This document shows, piece by piece, positions 12,140 to 23,689 of a stretch of DNA of 64,000 bases. Where the stretch lies: contig JAVGWX010000011.1 of assembly GCA_036924085.1 (NCBI GenBank), forward strand, positions 34,098,386-34,162,385, given 5' to 3'. Position numbers and translations under genes: made by a program. Each line of letters opens with the position of its first letter. Positions within the stretch are counted from its first letter, which is position 1. The DNA is from Ariolimax columbianus (lineage: Eukaryota; Mollusca; Gastropoda; Stylommatophora; Arionidae). The notes under the pieces were generated by a model. That model was not told where the DNA came from, did not search any database, and worked only from the letters and a program-made list of their open reading frames with translations.

Positions 12140-12300
12140 TCCTCAAAGACAGTAACAAACCTTCCAGTTACAAATCTTCCAGTTTCAAATCTTCCATTTA
12201 CAAACCCACCAATTAAAATCTTCCAGCTACAAATCTTCTAGCTACAATTCTGCCAGTTACAAATCCGCCATTTACAAATCTTCCAGTTACAAATTCCGTT
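12140..12300. repeat. Degenerate 15-bp array (ttccagttacaaatc)
   Basis: About ten imperfect 15-bp units such as cttccagttacaaat. The left flank (gcgtctcctcaaagacagta) matches the flank of the array at 14361-14600 (gcgtcttctcaaagacagta), so the two loci are paralogous. This copy is the more degenerate. Confidence 0.85.
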
Positions 12301-12496
12301 GCCTATGTGAACATACAAACGTTGTATCTGTTTCCATGGCCATAAAGGAAAAGCCCTGGGGGAGTTTGACAACTAAAGCTGACTGTGTCATCTGACATTT
12401 CGTGTAGACGTGACGACTCATCTTTCTGAACTGAATGCTCAGATACAAACTGACGGACAGTTGATTTACGAGCTGTACTAAGTCATTTCAGAATAT

Positions 12497-12748
12497 GGGA
12501 CGGCGTCGGCTAGTGGTTATGTGGCACGGCTCACAAGACGAAGGTGCTGGGTTTGATCCCCATCACAGCACCGGCCGTTACTCCGGTGAAGCAAACTCTT
12601 AGAAAATGCAGGAGGAAGCAGACTCTTACATAAAATGCATGCTGAAGTCGGATGCACTGGGCCGACAGGCGAAAAATAAAAACCACAGTGCAACGCACAC
12701 CTCCTTGGAGATTAGAGAAATAAGGCGAACGCAAAAAAAATAAAATAA
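12497..12748 (+). mobile_element. SINE-A, full-length tRNA-derived SINE
   Basis: The head ggcgtcggctagtggttatg resembles a polymerase III A box with its flank, and ggtgctgggtttgatcccca contains a B box (consensus GGTTCGANNCC). The body contains agaaaatgcaggaggaagca, gctgaagtcggatgcactgg and ccacagtgcaacgcacacct, and ends in an A-rich tail (about 12730-12748). Other copies are at 14602-14805 (5' truncated), 26345-26515 (reverse) and 33200-33352 (inside a LINE). Confidence 0.85.
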
Positions 12749-13165
12749 TGAATTAACTTTGACTCTGGGAAAGCCAACTCAGGAAAGGCAATACCTATAA
12801 TTTGACCAGACTTGTGAACCCCAATAATGATATTAGTTGCGATTCATTTGCTGACGAAATGAAGTCATTTGCATGAAGAATTCAGGGCCAGGTTAAGTGA
12901 TTTTCAAGCACAAGAAGCTAATTTAAAGATCTTCTCTCCTCCATCTTATGTTGACTTGAAATAAGCCCTACCGTCTTTGTAAATGGTAAAAGGTCAGTCT
13001 CATGGCAACATTTGCTTTGATCATATGCTTCTGTATTGGGGGCGTGGTCACATGTCTGTTTAGGGACGTGGTCATATGTGACTGGTCAATGTAATCACTA
13101 TGAAGGCGAGGCCATTTATGGCTGGTCAATGTGATCACTATGAAGGCGAGGCCATTTATGGCTGG

Positions 13166-13320
13166 TCAATGAGTATGAGAGGGCGAGAGCGAGAATGGGA
13201 AAGGGGAGAGATGGTGAAAATGGGAGAAAGAGAGTGGAAAAGGAGAGAGAGAGAGTGAAAAGGGAAAGAGACAGAGTGAAAAGATAGAGAGAGAGAGAGA
13301 GAGAGAGAGGTAGAGAAAGA
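13166..13320. repeat. Purine-rich GA simple-sequence tract
   Basis: The plus strand is almost entirely A/G (gagagaaagagagtggaaaa type) over about 150 nt. It lies just downstream of the ankyrin exon's donor site on the minus strand, where it would form a long pyrimidine run in the transcript. Confidence 0.85.
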
Positions 13321-13366
13321 GAGACTGAGGCTGAAATAGACAGACTAAAATAGTTGGTCGACTCAC

Positions 13367-13465
13367 CACATCCTGCATGTTGACGTCACATCCATGGGCT
13401 GCCAGGTATTTGCAGACTTCAGCGTGACCTTCTTGGGCTGCGTAGTGCAAGCCGTTACGACCGTC
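13367..13465 (-). CDS. Internal exon encoding one ankyrin repeat
   Basis: On the minus strand an acceptor (tcattctag) precedes GAC at 13465, and a donor, GTG followed by gtgagt, ends the exon at 13367. The exon is 99 nt, exactly 33 codons, the length of one ankyrin repeat. It reads DGRNGLHYAAQEGH, then AEVCKYLAAHGCDVNMQDV, matching the ankyrin pattern DGrtpLHyAaqeGHaeVvkyLl.hGaDvN.qD. It has no stop. It joins in phase 0 to the exon at 62833-62987, whose last residues (LHPDK) supply the end of the preceding repeat. The wording resembles ANKRD6/diversin-type N-terminal repeats, but that assignment rests on memory of the family. The following exon is not found before position 1, so the next intron may exceed 13 kb. 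It mediates protein binding; the biological role is unknown. Confidence 0.85.
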
Positions 13466-13671
13466 CTAGAATGACAAGGTCAGCACTGGTTAGGAGTTAG
13501 GTAAGAAAGCTCAAGCGATCTAGCTAGGCAAATCAATTCGAGAATTTAGTACAGTCAGAGACAAGTGCATTAGCTGTCTAATAAATATAAGTAAAATTCG
13601 AGTAAAGTAGATTGTAGGAAACAGACATGGACGGCTGACAGAAGAATGAACAAGTAACACATTCCAGGTAG

Positions 13672-13768
13672 ATGGCGGCTGGATTGTGAAATGGCGGCTG
13701 GATTGAGAAATGGCGGCAGGATTTGAGAAATGGCGGCTGGATTTGAGAAATGGCGGCTGGATTTGAGA
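13672..13768. repeat. Short tandem repeat (gaaatggcggctggatttga), about 5 copies
   Basis: About five units of 20-22 bp (gaaatggcggctggattg, then gagaaatggcggctggattt) lie next to a CR1 remnant. The first two are a few bases shorter. Confidence 0.85.
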
Positions 13769-13774
13769 ACCAGT

Positions 13775-14060
13775 TTCATTTTAAATTCCTTGCTCTAAAA
13801 GATACGCGCATCCAATCTATTTTTGAATGCATTAATTGTCCTTGCCTCAACTACTTACTGTGGCAAGGTAATTCCAAGCATTCACCACTCTCTGAATAAA
13901 AAAAATATTTCCTAATATCTAATCTGGATATTTTTTTTAAAGTTAATTTGTAGCGTTGTCCTCTTGTTCTTGTAGGTGGTTGTTTTTTTTTTTGAAAAAA
14001 AATTTGCAATAGTCTAATTTAAACTAATTCTACCTAAAATTTATTTGTAGATTTGGACAT
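13775..14060 (-). pseudogene. CR1/L2-like LINE 3' fragment
   Basis: The plus strand reads gcgcatccaatctatttttg and later ttccaagcattcaccactct, which matches the CR1-like copy at 50390-50530 (gcgcatccaatctatactta; ttccaggcattcaccactgt). In the coding sense this is the C-terminal RLDiRKyFFs..v..WN.LP region of CR1/L2 reverse transcriptase ORFs. Frameshifts and T-runs show heavy decay. Confidence 0.7.
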
Positions 14061-14104
14061 CTTTTGTCTTGCGTAATATTAGAGTTCACGTTGTGTAGTT
14101 TTTG

Positions 14105-14185
14105 GGGAGAGGAAACCTATCGTCCGGTCAGGCAAAAACATACGGATTGGACATGTTAGTCAGGGTCAGGTCAAATATTCTTAAT
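14105..14185 (+). repeat. Element A fragment
   Basis: The segment cgtccggtcaggcaaaaaca followed by gttagtcagggtcaggtcaa aligns with the first 80 bp of element A and then diverges. Confidence 0.6.
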
Positions 14186-14360
14186 TAGTGTTTTTTTGGT
14201 GGTGTCTTTTTGTATTCAGTTTTAAGTGCAGTTCTTCGTATATTACATTTGGTCTGAGTTCGTGGCGAAACAGTGGCAACAAGGTTAAGTTTGGATGTGG
14301 TGGAGATAAAGATGGTGTAATCAGTTCTTGTGTGGGTAACATTGCCTTCTTAGGAGCGTC

Positions 14361-14600
14361 TTCTCAAAGACAGTAACAAACCTTCCAGTAACAAATCTTC
14401 CAGTTACAAACCTTCCAGTAAAAAACCTTCCAGTAACAAATCTTCCAGTTACAAACCTTCCAGTAACAAACCTTCCAGTAAAAAACCTTCCAGTAACAAA
14501 TCTTCCAGTTACAAACCTTCCAGTAACAAATCTTCCAGTAACAAACTTTCCAGTAACAAATCTTCCAGTAACAAACCTTCCAGTAACAAATCTTCCAGTT
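14361..14600. repeat. 15-bp array (cttccagtaacaaat), about 16 copies
   Basis: Regular 15-bp units alternate between ttccagtaacaaac, ttccagttacaaac and ttccagtaaaaaac. The unit is a multiple of three, so an open frame runs through it on the minus strand (TGRFV repeated), which I regard as a by-product. It ends exactly at a 5'-truncated SINE-A. Confidence 0.92.
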
Positions 14601-14601
14601 A

Positions 14602-14805
14602 CCAGAAGGTGCTGGGTTCGATCCCTCTCACAGCACCGGCCGGTACCACGGGGAAGCAAACCCTTAGAAAATGCAGGAGGAAGCAGACCTTACATAAATA
14701 TGGATGCTGAGGTCGGATGCACTGCGCTGACAGGCGCAAAATAAAAACCACAGTGCAACGCACACCGCCTTTAGGATTATATAAATAAGGTGAACTTAAA
14801 AAAAA
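14602..14805 (+). mobile_element. SINE-A, 5'-truncated, between two 15-bp arrays
   Basis: It begins at agaaggtgctgggttcgatc (B box intact, A box lost) and ends in the A-rich tail near 14798-14820. It shares cggtaccacggggaagcaaa and gcaggaggaagcagaccttac with the other copies. The 15-bp repeat continues on both sides, so the SINE probably inserted into an existing array, or the array spread around it. Confidence 0.85.
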
Positions 14806-14814
14806 AACAACCAA

Positions 14815-14970
14815 AAAAACCTTCCAGTTACAAATCTTCAATTTACAAATCCTCCAGTTATAAACCTTCCGTTACAAATTTTCAAGTTACAAATTCACCA
14901 GTTACAAATCCACATGTTACAAATCCTCCAGTTACAACGCCACCGGTTACAAATCCACCTGTTACAAACC
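14815..14970. repeat. 15-bp array, right-hand part
   Basis: Continues the ttccagttacaaat family with diverged units (tcaccagttacaaatc, caccggttacaaatc, cacctgttacaaac). It is more degenerate than the left-hand part and ends in unique DNA. Confidence 0.85.
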
Positions 14971-17030
14971 TTACAAGGACTACAGTATACATAGCATCCC
15001 TAATATCACCATGCATTCGCTGTGCTCCCAGTAGAAAAGATCCTGCGTGTGTCTTTCGGAGAAATAAATAGAACGAAGCTGCAGTCGTACTGAAGGCCAA
15101 AAGTCGATAAAAGCAGATACAGGTAATATCTCACACAGCACACGAAAACAAAGGTAACACTGTAAGTAGGTATCGTTTTGTCTTTGTCCTTATACGGTCA
15201 CCGAGCCATTATTTATATGTTTCATATCGCGTCTGGTCAGTCCTAATTGTCCAGATATGTGCAGTTATGCACCTCATTTTCTAAAAAATCGTCGGAATGG
15301 CCATCACTGGACATAAAAGAGGTATGCATATTCTCATGACGTATTCTGCATATGAAAGTTGGTCATGAATTGGTGTTGTCTAGTACGCTTCTGTAAACAA
15401 AATTGCTTCCAACTTTGTCATTGGTTCGCGTACATCATTACAATTTGTTTGGAATGTCACCGCTGCCTCCTGTGAGTATCAGATATGCCAAATTATGTAT
15501 GTATGATGCAATTGAGCAGAGGCCTATGGCATCAGCGGTTGCATTTCTGCCCCCACTGCCTTGTGGGCTACCTGATGGTTTGAAAGGATTCCGAAAAAAA
15601 AACCTTACGAAAAATCTGCAGCAACATTTTCAGCCCTCAGTCATTACGTCTTGGCACTGAATCAGAGTAGTTGAGGACGAGAGAGTGAGGCTGACGTGCA
15701 CAATTCTCCTTCACTATAATAATATTCACGTCACAACACCACTGTCTAACATGAAATACACAATATGAGTGCCTTTGATATTTGGTGCATTGAACAGTCG
15801 CATCCTTGTGGATCGTGTGCAAAACAATCTCAAGCCCGGTGGGAGGGAGTGCTCAATCTCCTTGTACTAAGCGCAGCAGACAATTCAGGGCTAGGATTGG
15901 CTTATTCAGCCATCTTGGAACTCATGGGAACAGTGAGTGTTGACAAATTGGCCCTCATCGAATACGACGAACGAGCAGCAGCGGCGACGACGACAACCGA
16001 CAACAACAACCACGTATGTTTTTCTATAAACAATATCGTTAGGGGTTTCTTCAGACAGCCTCCCCCCCCCTCCCCTCCTCCTTGCCCACTAGGCTCAAGT
16101 TGCTCTCCATCTTTTTGTCTGCATGCCAAGTCCTCAAGTCCTACTGTTGTATAGTTTTCTATACGTGCTCCCTTACCCCTGTACCTGCCCTGGCGTCCGG
16201 TTGTTTTGTATGTTTTATTGTCCTCTGTCTTTGTTTGTTAGTATGTCCGCCATCTAATCAAATAAAGGACAGAGACACCAGCTGATGATATTCGTGTTTG
16301 TGCCATATTTGAGAGTCAAACAATTAGCCATTTCGTTGAACATCATAACTGATGAAAAATGCACGTTTTTGCCACGAACAAGAATTTGAAAGCAAACCTT
16401 TTCCTCTATGTTTATTATCTTATCAAACAAAAGCCGAGAGGAAAAATTACAGTTCTACAATAGCAGGTCGCATAAATTAAGCTACTCATCGATGTGAATA
16501 AAACAGCAGATGAAAAAAACAATATATAGTAAAAACGAAAGCACGTTTGAGAAAAAATACAGTTAGAACATCGCTAATCTTAAACAAATCGCTCAAAGAG
16601 GCTGTTGGAATTGAGATTTATAGGAATGCCGTAACTCTTTAAAATCCTGTCATATTGATTAGATTCGTGTCTTAATCCTTTTACAGTCCTGTCTTATTGA
16701 CTACATTCGTGTCTTAATCTTTTACAGTTAAGCCTAATTGATTAGGTTAATGTCTTAAGACACTAATCTAATACATTAGGACAGACTGTAAGGAGTTAAT
16801 AAGACTTTTCCACAAAGAAATAATGTAGATTGGATGAATCCGCTCCAGACCCTCAAATGATTGTTTATTTAATAATGCTTCATTCTTTTGTTGCGGAATA
16901 TTTTGGTCTTCTGGGCACATATTTTTTTTATGTAGAACTCCTGGAAGAAAGTATACATCCATTTATCATTTGAGAAAAGCTGTTTTGGAGACATTTTAAA
17001 TATAAGTATGGCAATAATTCAAGCAATATA
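14971..17030. other. Mostly unassigned DNA
   Basis: No convincing exon. The plus-strand frame 15765-16154 (129 codons) has no domain I recognise and passes through GACGAC/CAACAA repeats and a C-run at about 16062-16080. Around 15640-15715 a piece is the reverse complement of sequence near 35265-35320 (cctcactctctcgtcc; ggcaagacattat), so it belongs to a further dispersed repeat. At 16640-16800 near-duplicate phrases (cctgtcatattgattag; cctgtcttattgactac) are followed by an inverted partial copy. Confidence 0.45.
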
Positions 17031-18355
17031 TCGGATCTGTAACATCAAAAGATAGTTTACAAGTCAGCATATCGGCTCTGTAACATTGTAAGCTATTTTA
17101 CAAGCCAGCATATCGGCTCTGTAACATTGTAAGCTATTTTACAAGCCAGCATATCGGCTCTGTAACATTGTAAGCTATTTTACAAGCCAGCATATCGGCT
17201 CTGTAACATTGTAAGCTATTTTACAAGCCAGCATATCGACTCTGTAACATTGTAAGCTATTTTACAAGCCAGCATATCGGCTCTGTAACATCACAAGGCA
17301 GTTTACAAGTCAGCATATCGGCTCTGTAACATCACAATGTAGTTTACAAGTCAGAATATCGGCTCTGTAACATCACACGGCAGTTTACAAGTCAGCATAT
17401 CGGCTCTGTAACCGTCTAAGACATGTAACAAGTGAGAATATCGGCTCTCTAACATTGTAAGATAGTTTACAGGTCAATATTTCGGCTAGGTAACATTTTA
17501 AGATAGTTTACAAGTGAGAATATCGGCTCTGTAACATTGTAAGATAGTTTACAAATGAGAATATCGGCTCTGTAGCACTGTAAGATAGTTAATAAGTCAA
17601 TATATCGGCTATGTAACATTCTAAAATAGTTTACAAGTCAATATATCGGCTCTGTAACACTGTAAGATAGTTTACAAATCAATTTATCGGCTCTGTAACA
17701 CTGTAAGATAGTTTACAAGTCAATATATCGGCTCTGTAACATTGTAAAATAGTTTACAAGTCAATATATCGGCTCTGTAACACTGTAAGATAGTTTACAA
17801 GTCAATATATCGGCTCTGTAACATTGTAAAATAGTTTACAAGTCAATATATCGGCTCTGTAACATCATAAGATAGTTTAGAAGTGAGAATATCGGCTCTC
17901 TAACAATGTAAGATAGTTTACAAGTCAATATATCGGCTCTGTAACATTGTAAAATAGTTTACAAGTGAGAATATCGGCTCTCTAACATTGTAAGATAGTT
18001 TACAAGTGAGAATATCGGCTCTCTAACATTGTAAGATGGTTTACAAGTGAGAATATCGGCTCTCTAACATTGTAAGATAGTTTACAAGTCAATATATTGG
18101 CTCTCTAACATTGTAAGATAGTTTACAAGTGAGAATATCGGCTCTCTAACAATGTAAGATAGTTTACAAGTCAATATATCGGCTCTCTAACATTGTAAGA
18201 TAGTTTACAAGTGAGAATATCGGCTCTCTAACAATGTAAGATAGTTTACAAGTCAATATATCGGCTCTCTAACAATGTAAGATAATTTACAAGTGAGAAT
18301 ATCGGCTCTCCAACATTGTAAGATAGCTAACAATGTCAGCATATCGGCTCTACGG
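17031..18355. repeat. 41-bp tandem array, about 32 copies
   Basis: The unit includes caatatatcggctctgtaac and attgtaagatagtttacaag. Two subfamilies exist: an older left-hand type (cagcatatcggctctgtaac with agctattttac) and a right-hand type alternating sequences tcaatatatc and gagaatatc. From about 17880 the right-hand part shows two-unit alternation, a simple higher-order pattern. Confidence 0.94.
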
Positions 18356-18637
18356 AGTGAATCAGTTTAAACTACAAAACCAATAAATGTACACGAAATG
18401 AATCAAAAGCTATTTATTCCCTTGAACCTTTGTTAAAAAATTTGCTTTTGACGATGTTTCAGAATTTTTCTCAAATGATCAACAACATTATCATTAGACC
18501 AGGTTAATGTTACTGTTAACTACTGCAATGTTAGGAAGCCATTTTTCTACCAGGTTCCGTGTTTTCTACAAATGATAACCCAGTTTCTTATTTTATGTGT
18601 TTATAAATGCGCTTCTCATTAATTTCTTTGAAAGACT

Positions 18638-18770
18638 AACGTCTGGCCAGGACACTCACCGCGACTTCCATGGTAGTCCTCCCTGGAAACGGACTGTTCT
18701 TCTTAGCAGTCTGGCTAACGAAGTGGGGGATAGACGTGATCCCCGTGGTAGTGAAACAAAAACAACAACT
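18638..18770 (+). repeat. Diverged element A fragment
   Basis: It contains actaacgtctggccaggac, then cctggaaacggactgttct, gcagtctggctaacgaagt and tgatccccgtggtagtga in the same order as element A, with an internal deletion of the segment amplified next door. It lies 300 bp upstream of the 97-bp array. Confidence 0.7.
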
Positions 18771-18834
18771 ACAACAATAACATGAATTTCCCTCATGTTA
18801 GGTATATTGAATTTCTTCCTCTTTTCGCCTATCT

Positions 18835-19078
18835 TGTTATGAAGAGATCTCTAGAGCGAGCACAGTGGCATTCACCGCCTCAAATATTTCCGTAAGCCAC
18901 CTATTTCGTGGATCGGCTCTTGGCCTTAAATGCGTCGAATATAAATAACGTTAGCTTGTTTTGGGAGAGAGCAGGGGGAGTTTGTGATGTGTGGTGATAG
19001 GCTTTTAGATAGTCAAACCATTTAAGTCGCTGCCTGTTGATGTAGTCTAATACTGGTGTTGGGACGATGCGGCTGGTC
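18835..19078 (-). pseudogene. LINE C-terminal fragment (LDYINRQRLKWF type)
   Basis: The minus-strand reading has PTPVLDYINRQRLKWFDYLK and then FDAFKAKSRS. The same sequence occurs on the plus strand at 33420-33600 (TPVLDYIKRQ, LKWFDPV, GFKAKDRYT), with a shared 3' part (gagatctcttcataac). The pair comes from one LINE family. The reverse transcriptase core is absent here. The fragment ends where the 97-bp array begins. Confidence 0.7.
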
Positions 19079-22000
19079 AGGCTAAACACTCTGATCAGAG
19101 AATGTTAGCCAGGGTCAGGAGAAATATACTGGCCAAGACCCTCACCTGACGGGACGATGAGCCTAACGTCTGGTCAGGCAAAACACTCTGATCAGAGAAT
19201 GTTAGCCAGGGTCAGGAGAAATATACTGGCCAAGACCCTCACCTGACGGGACGATGAGGCTAACGTCTGGTCAGGCTAAACACTCTGATCAGAGAATGTT
19301 AGCCAGGGTCAGGAGAAATATACTGGCCAAGACCCTCACCTGACGGGACGATGAGCCTAACGTCTGGTCAGGCAAAACACTCTGATCAGAGAATGTTAGC
19401 CAGGGTCAGGAGAAATATACTGGCCAAGACCCTCACCTGACGGGACGATGAGGCTAACGTCTGGTCAGGCTAAACACTCTGATCAGAGAATGTTAGCCAG
19501 GGTCAGGAGAAATATACTGGCCAAGACCCTCACCTGACGGGACGATGAGGCTAACGTCTGGTCAGGCTAAACACTCTGATCAGAGAATGTTAGCCAGGGT
19601 CAGGAGAAATATACTGGCCAAGACCCTCACCTGACGGGACGATGAGGCTAACGTCTGGTCAGGCAAAACACTCTGATCAGAGAATGTTAGCCAGGGTCAG
19701 GAGAAATATACTGACCAAGACCCTCACCTGACGGGACGATGAGGCTAACGTCTGGTCAGGCTAAACACTCTGATCAGAGAATGTTAGCCAGGGTCAGGAG
19801 AAATATACTGGCCAAGACCCTCACCTGACGGGACGATGAGGCTAACGTCTGGTCAGGCTAAACACTCTGATCAGAGAATGTTAGCCAGGGTCAGGAGAAA
19901 TATACTGGCCAAGACCTTCACCTGACGGGACGATGAGGCTAACGTCTGGTCAGGCAAAACACTCTGATCAGAGAATGTTAGCCAGGGTCAGGAGAAATAT
20001 ACTGGCCAAGACCCTCACCTGACGGGACGATGAGGCTAACGTCTGGTCAGGCTAAACACTCTGATCAGAGAATGTTAGCCAGGGTCAGGAGAAATATACT
20101 GGCCAAGACCCTCACCTGACGGGACGATGAGGCTAACGTCTGGTCAGGCTAAACACTCTGATCAGAGAATGTTAGCCAGGGTCAGGAGAAATATACTGGC
20201 CAAGACCCTCACCTGACGGGACGATGAGCCTAACGTCTGGTCAGGCAAAACACTCTGATCAGAGAATGTTAGCCAGGGTCAGGAGAAATATACTGGCCAA
20301 GACCCTCACCTGACGGGACGATGAGGCTAACGTCTGGTCAGGCTAAACACTCTGATCAGAGAATGTTAGCCAGGGTCAGGATAAATATACTGGCCAAGAC
20401 CCTCACCTGACGGGACGATGAGGCTAACGTCTGGTCAGGCTAAACACTCTGATCAGAGAATGTTAGCCAGGGTCAGGAGAAATATACTGGCCAAGACCCT
20501 CACCTGACGGGACGATGAGGCTAACGTCTGGTCAGGCAAAACACTCTGATCAGAGAATGTTAGCCAGGGTCAGGAGAAATATACTGACCAAGACCCTCAC
20601 CTGACGGGACGATGAGGCTAACGTCTGGTCAGGCTAAACACTCTGATCAGAGAATGTTAGCCAGGGTCAGAAGAAATATACTGGCCAAGACCCTCACCTG
20701 ACGGGACGATGAGGCTAACGTCTGGTCAGGCTAAACACTCTGATCAGAGAATGTTAGCCAGGGTCAGGAGAAATATACTGGCCAAGACCCTCACCTGACG
20801 GGACGATGAGGCTAACGTCTGGTCAGGCTAAACACTCTGATCAGATAATGTTAGCCAGGGTCAGGAGAAATATACTAGCCAAGACCCTCACCTGACGGGA
20901 CGATGATGCTAACGTCTGGTCAGGCTAAACACTCTGATCAGAGAATGTTAGCCAGGGTCAGAAGAAATATACTGGCCAAGACCCTCACCTGACGGGACGA
21001 TGAGGCTAACGTCTGGTCAGGCTAAACACTCTGATCAGAGAATGTTAGCCAGGGTCAGGAGAAATATACTGGCCAAGACCCTCACCTGACGGGACGATGA
21101 GGCTAACGTCTGGTCAGGCAAAACACTCTGATCAGAGAATGTTAGCCAGGGTCAGGAGAAATATACTGGCCAAGACCCTCACCTGACGGGACGATGAGGC
21201 TAACGTCTGGTCAGGCAAAACACTCTGATCAGAGAATGTTAGCCAGGGTCAGGAGAAATATACTGGCCAAGACCCTCACCTGACGGGACGATGAGGTTAA
21301 CGTCTGGTCAGGCAAAACACTCTGATCAGAAAATGTTAGCCAGGGTCAGGAGAAATATACTGGCCAAGACCCTCACCTGACGGGACGATGAGGTTAACGT
21401 CTGGTCAGGCAAAACACTCTGATCAGAAAATGTTAGCCAGGGTCAGGAGAAATATACTGGCCAAGACCCTCACCTGACGGGACGATGAGGCTAACGTCTG
21501 GTCAGGCTAAACACTCTGATCAGAGAATGTTAGCCAGGGTCAGGAGAAATATACTGGCCAAGACCCTCACCTGACGGGACGATGAGGCTAACGTCTGGTC
21601 AGGCTAAACACTCTGATCAGAGAATGTTAGCCAGGGTCAGGAGAAATATACTGGCCAAGACCCTCACCTGAAGGGACGATGAGGCTAACGTCTGGTCAGG
21701 CAAAACACTCTGATCAGAGAATGTTAGCCAGGGTCAGGAGAAATATACTGGCCAAGACCCTCACCTGACGGGACGAAGAGGCTAACGTCTGGTCAGGCAA
21801 AACACTCTGATCAGAGAATGTTAGCCAGGGTCAGGAGAAATATACTGGCCAAGACCCTCACCTGACGGGACGATGAGGCTAACGTCTGGTCAAGCAAAAC
21901 ACTCTGATCAGAGAATGTTAGCCAGGGTCAGGAGAAATATACTGGCCAAGACCCTCACCTGACGGGACAATGAGGCTAACGTCTGGTCAGGCAAAATACA

Positions 22001-22990
22001 CTGATCAGAGAATGTTAGCCAGGGTCAGGAGAAATATACTGGCCAAGACCCTCACCTGACGGGACGATAAGGCTAACGTCTGGTCAAGCAAAATACACTG
22101 ATCAGAGAATGTTAGCCAGGGTCAGGAGAAATATACTGGCCAAGACCCTCACCTGACGGGACGATGAGGTTAACGTCTGGTCAGGCAAAACACTCTGATC
22201 AGAAAATGTTAGCCAGGGTCAGGAGAAATATACTGGCCAAGACCCTCACCTGACGGGACGATGAGGCTAACGTCTGGTCAGGCTAAACACTCTGATCAGA
22301 GAATGTTAGCCAGGGTCAGGAGAAATATACTGGCCAAGACCCTCACCTGACGGGACGATGAGGCTAACGTCTGGTCAGGCTAAACACTCTGATCAGAGAA
22401 TGTTAGCCAGGGTCAGGAGAAATATACTGGCCAAGACCCTCACCTGAAGGGACGATGAGGCTAACGTCTGGTCAGGCAAAACACTCTGATCAGAGAATGT
22501 TAGCCAGGGTCAGGAGAAATATACTGGCCAAGACCCTCACCTGACGGGACGATGAGGCTAACGTCTGGTCAGGCAAAACACTCTGATCAGAGAATGTTAG
22601 CCAGGGTCAGGAGAAATATACTGGCCAAGACCCTCACCTGACGGGACGATGAGGCTAACGTCTGGTCAAGCAAAACACTCTGATCAGAGAATGTTAGCCA
22701 GGGTCAGGAGAAATATACTGGCCAAGACCCTCACCTGACGGGACAATGAGGCTAACGTCTGGTCAGGCAAAATACACTGATCAGAGAATGTTAGCCAGGG
22801 TCAGGAGAAATATACTGGCCAAGACCCTCACCTGACGGGACGATGAGGCTAACGTCTGGTCAAGCAAAATACACTGATCAGAGAATGTTAGCCAGGGTCA
22901 GGAGAAATATACTGGCCAAGACCCTCACCTGACGGGACGATGAGGCTAACGTCTGGTCAAGCAAAATACACTGATCAGAGAATGTTAGCC
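19075..22990. repeat. 97-bp satellite array, about 40 copies, derived from element A
   Basis: The monomer (97 bp between gggacgatga sites at 19151 and 19248) contains ggctaacgtctggtcaggc, aacactctgatcagagaatg, ttagccagggtcaggagaaa and tatactggccaagaccctca. It is the first roughly 90 bp of element A joined to itself through cctgacgggacgatg. At the right end the last monomer passes directly into the rest of element A (cctcacctgacctccttgtt). Each unit holds an imperfect palindrome centred on TGATCA. Marker variants repeat 776 bp apart (cctgaaggga at 21671 and 22447), equal to eight monomers, so a block was duplicated. Confidence 0.96.
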
Positions 22991-23285
22991 AGGGTTAGGA
23001 GAAACATACTGGCCAAGACCCTCACCTGACCTCCTTGTTGGTCGTCCTGGAAATGGGCTGTTGTCGAGAACAACAGTCTGGCTAACAAGATGAGGTTCGA
23101 TGTGATCTCCGTAGTAGTGAGTGACAAGCAGATGAAGCCAGACATAGCACAACCGCCTGGAGGACCCCGGTCCACGTTCATCAGCATGCTCGGGATGTGA
23201 GGAAAACTACTGCAACCCGTCACTTAACGCCCTTTTCAGGGCGCACATAAGAGTAACATACTGATTGTGGGCATTCGAAACAAGA
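22965..23285 (+). repeat. Element A copy that seeded the 97-bp array
   Basis: The last array monomer continues without a break into element A: gttagccagggttaggagaa, then ctccttgttggtcgtcctgg, gtagtagtgagtgacaagca and ctgattgtgggcattc. This continuity, together with parental-type bases in the neighbouring monomers, marks it as the probable founder. Confidence 0.85.
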
Positions 23286-23689
23286 ATACTGGTGTTGTTC
23301 CCACCAGTCATAGTTTCTCATCCGTCTCTCCTTGTTACTCCCAATATTGTTCGCAGGCATTTCATTTCTGATGTTACGATTTGTCATTTTTCAATTGCTG
23401 TAAGTGTCAAGTAATAATATTTATATACTCGGATGTTACGATTTCTATATTCCTGTAAAGGTTTTTGGTCGAGTTTTGACCACATGTACTTGGTGCGATC
23501 CGAATCCCATGTCTACGAACGAATGCCGAGTCCCAATGTATTAAAGTTGTAGGAATGCAGAGTAGTACGAAGAGAACCATTGGTGGCGTTTAACTATAGT
23601 AATAGAATGAATAGGTGCACATTTTTAATTATTCCGGAAATATTATTGTCAAAGAACAGGGAACACACTAGTGCGGTCAAAAGATAAAA

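Noticed and set aside
17031..18355. CRISPR-like regular array
   Set aside because: Units are contiguous with no unique spacers, the genome is eukaryotic, and no cas genes are present. The same holds for all other arrays.
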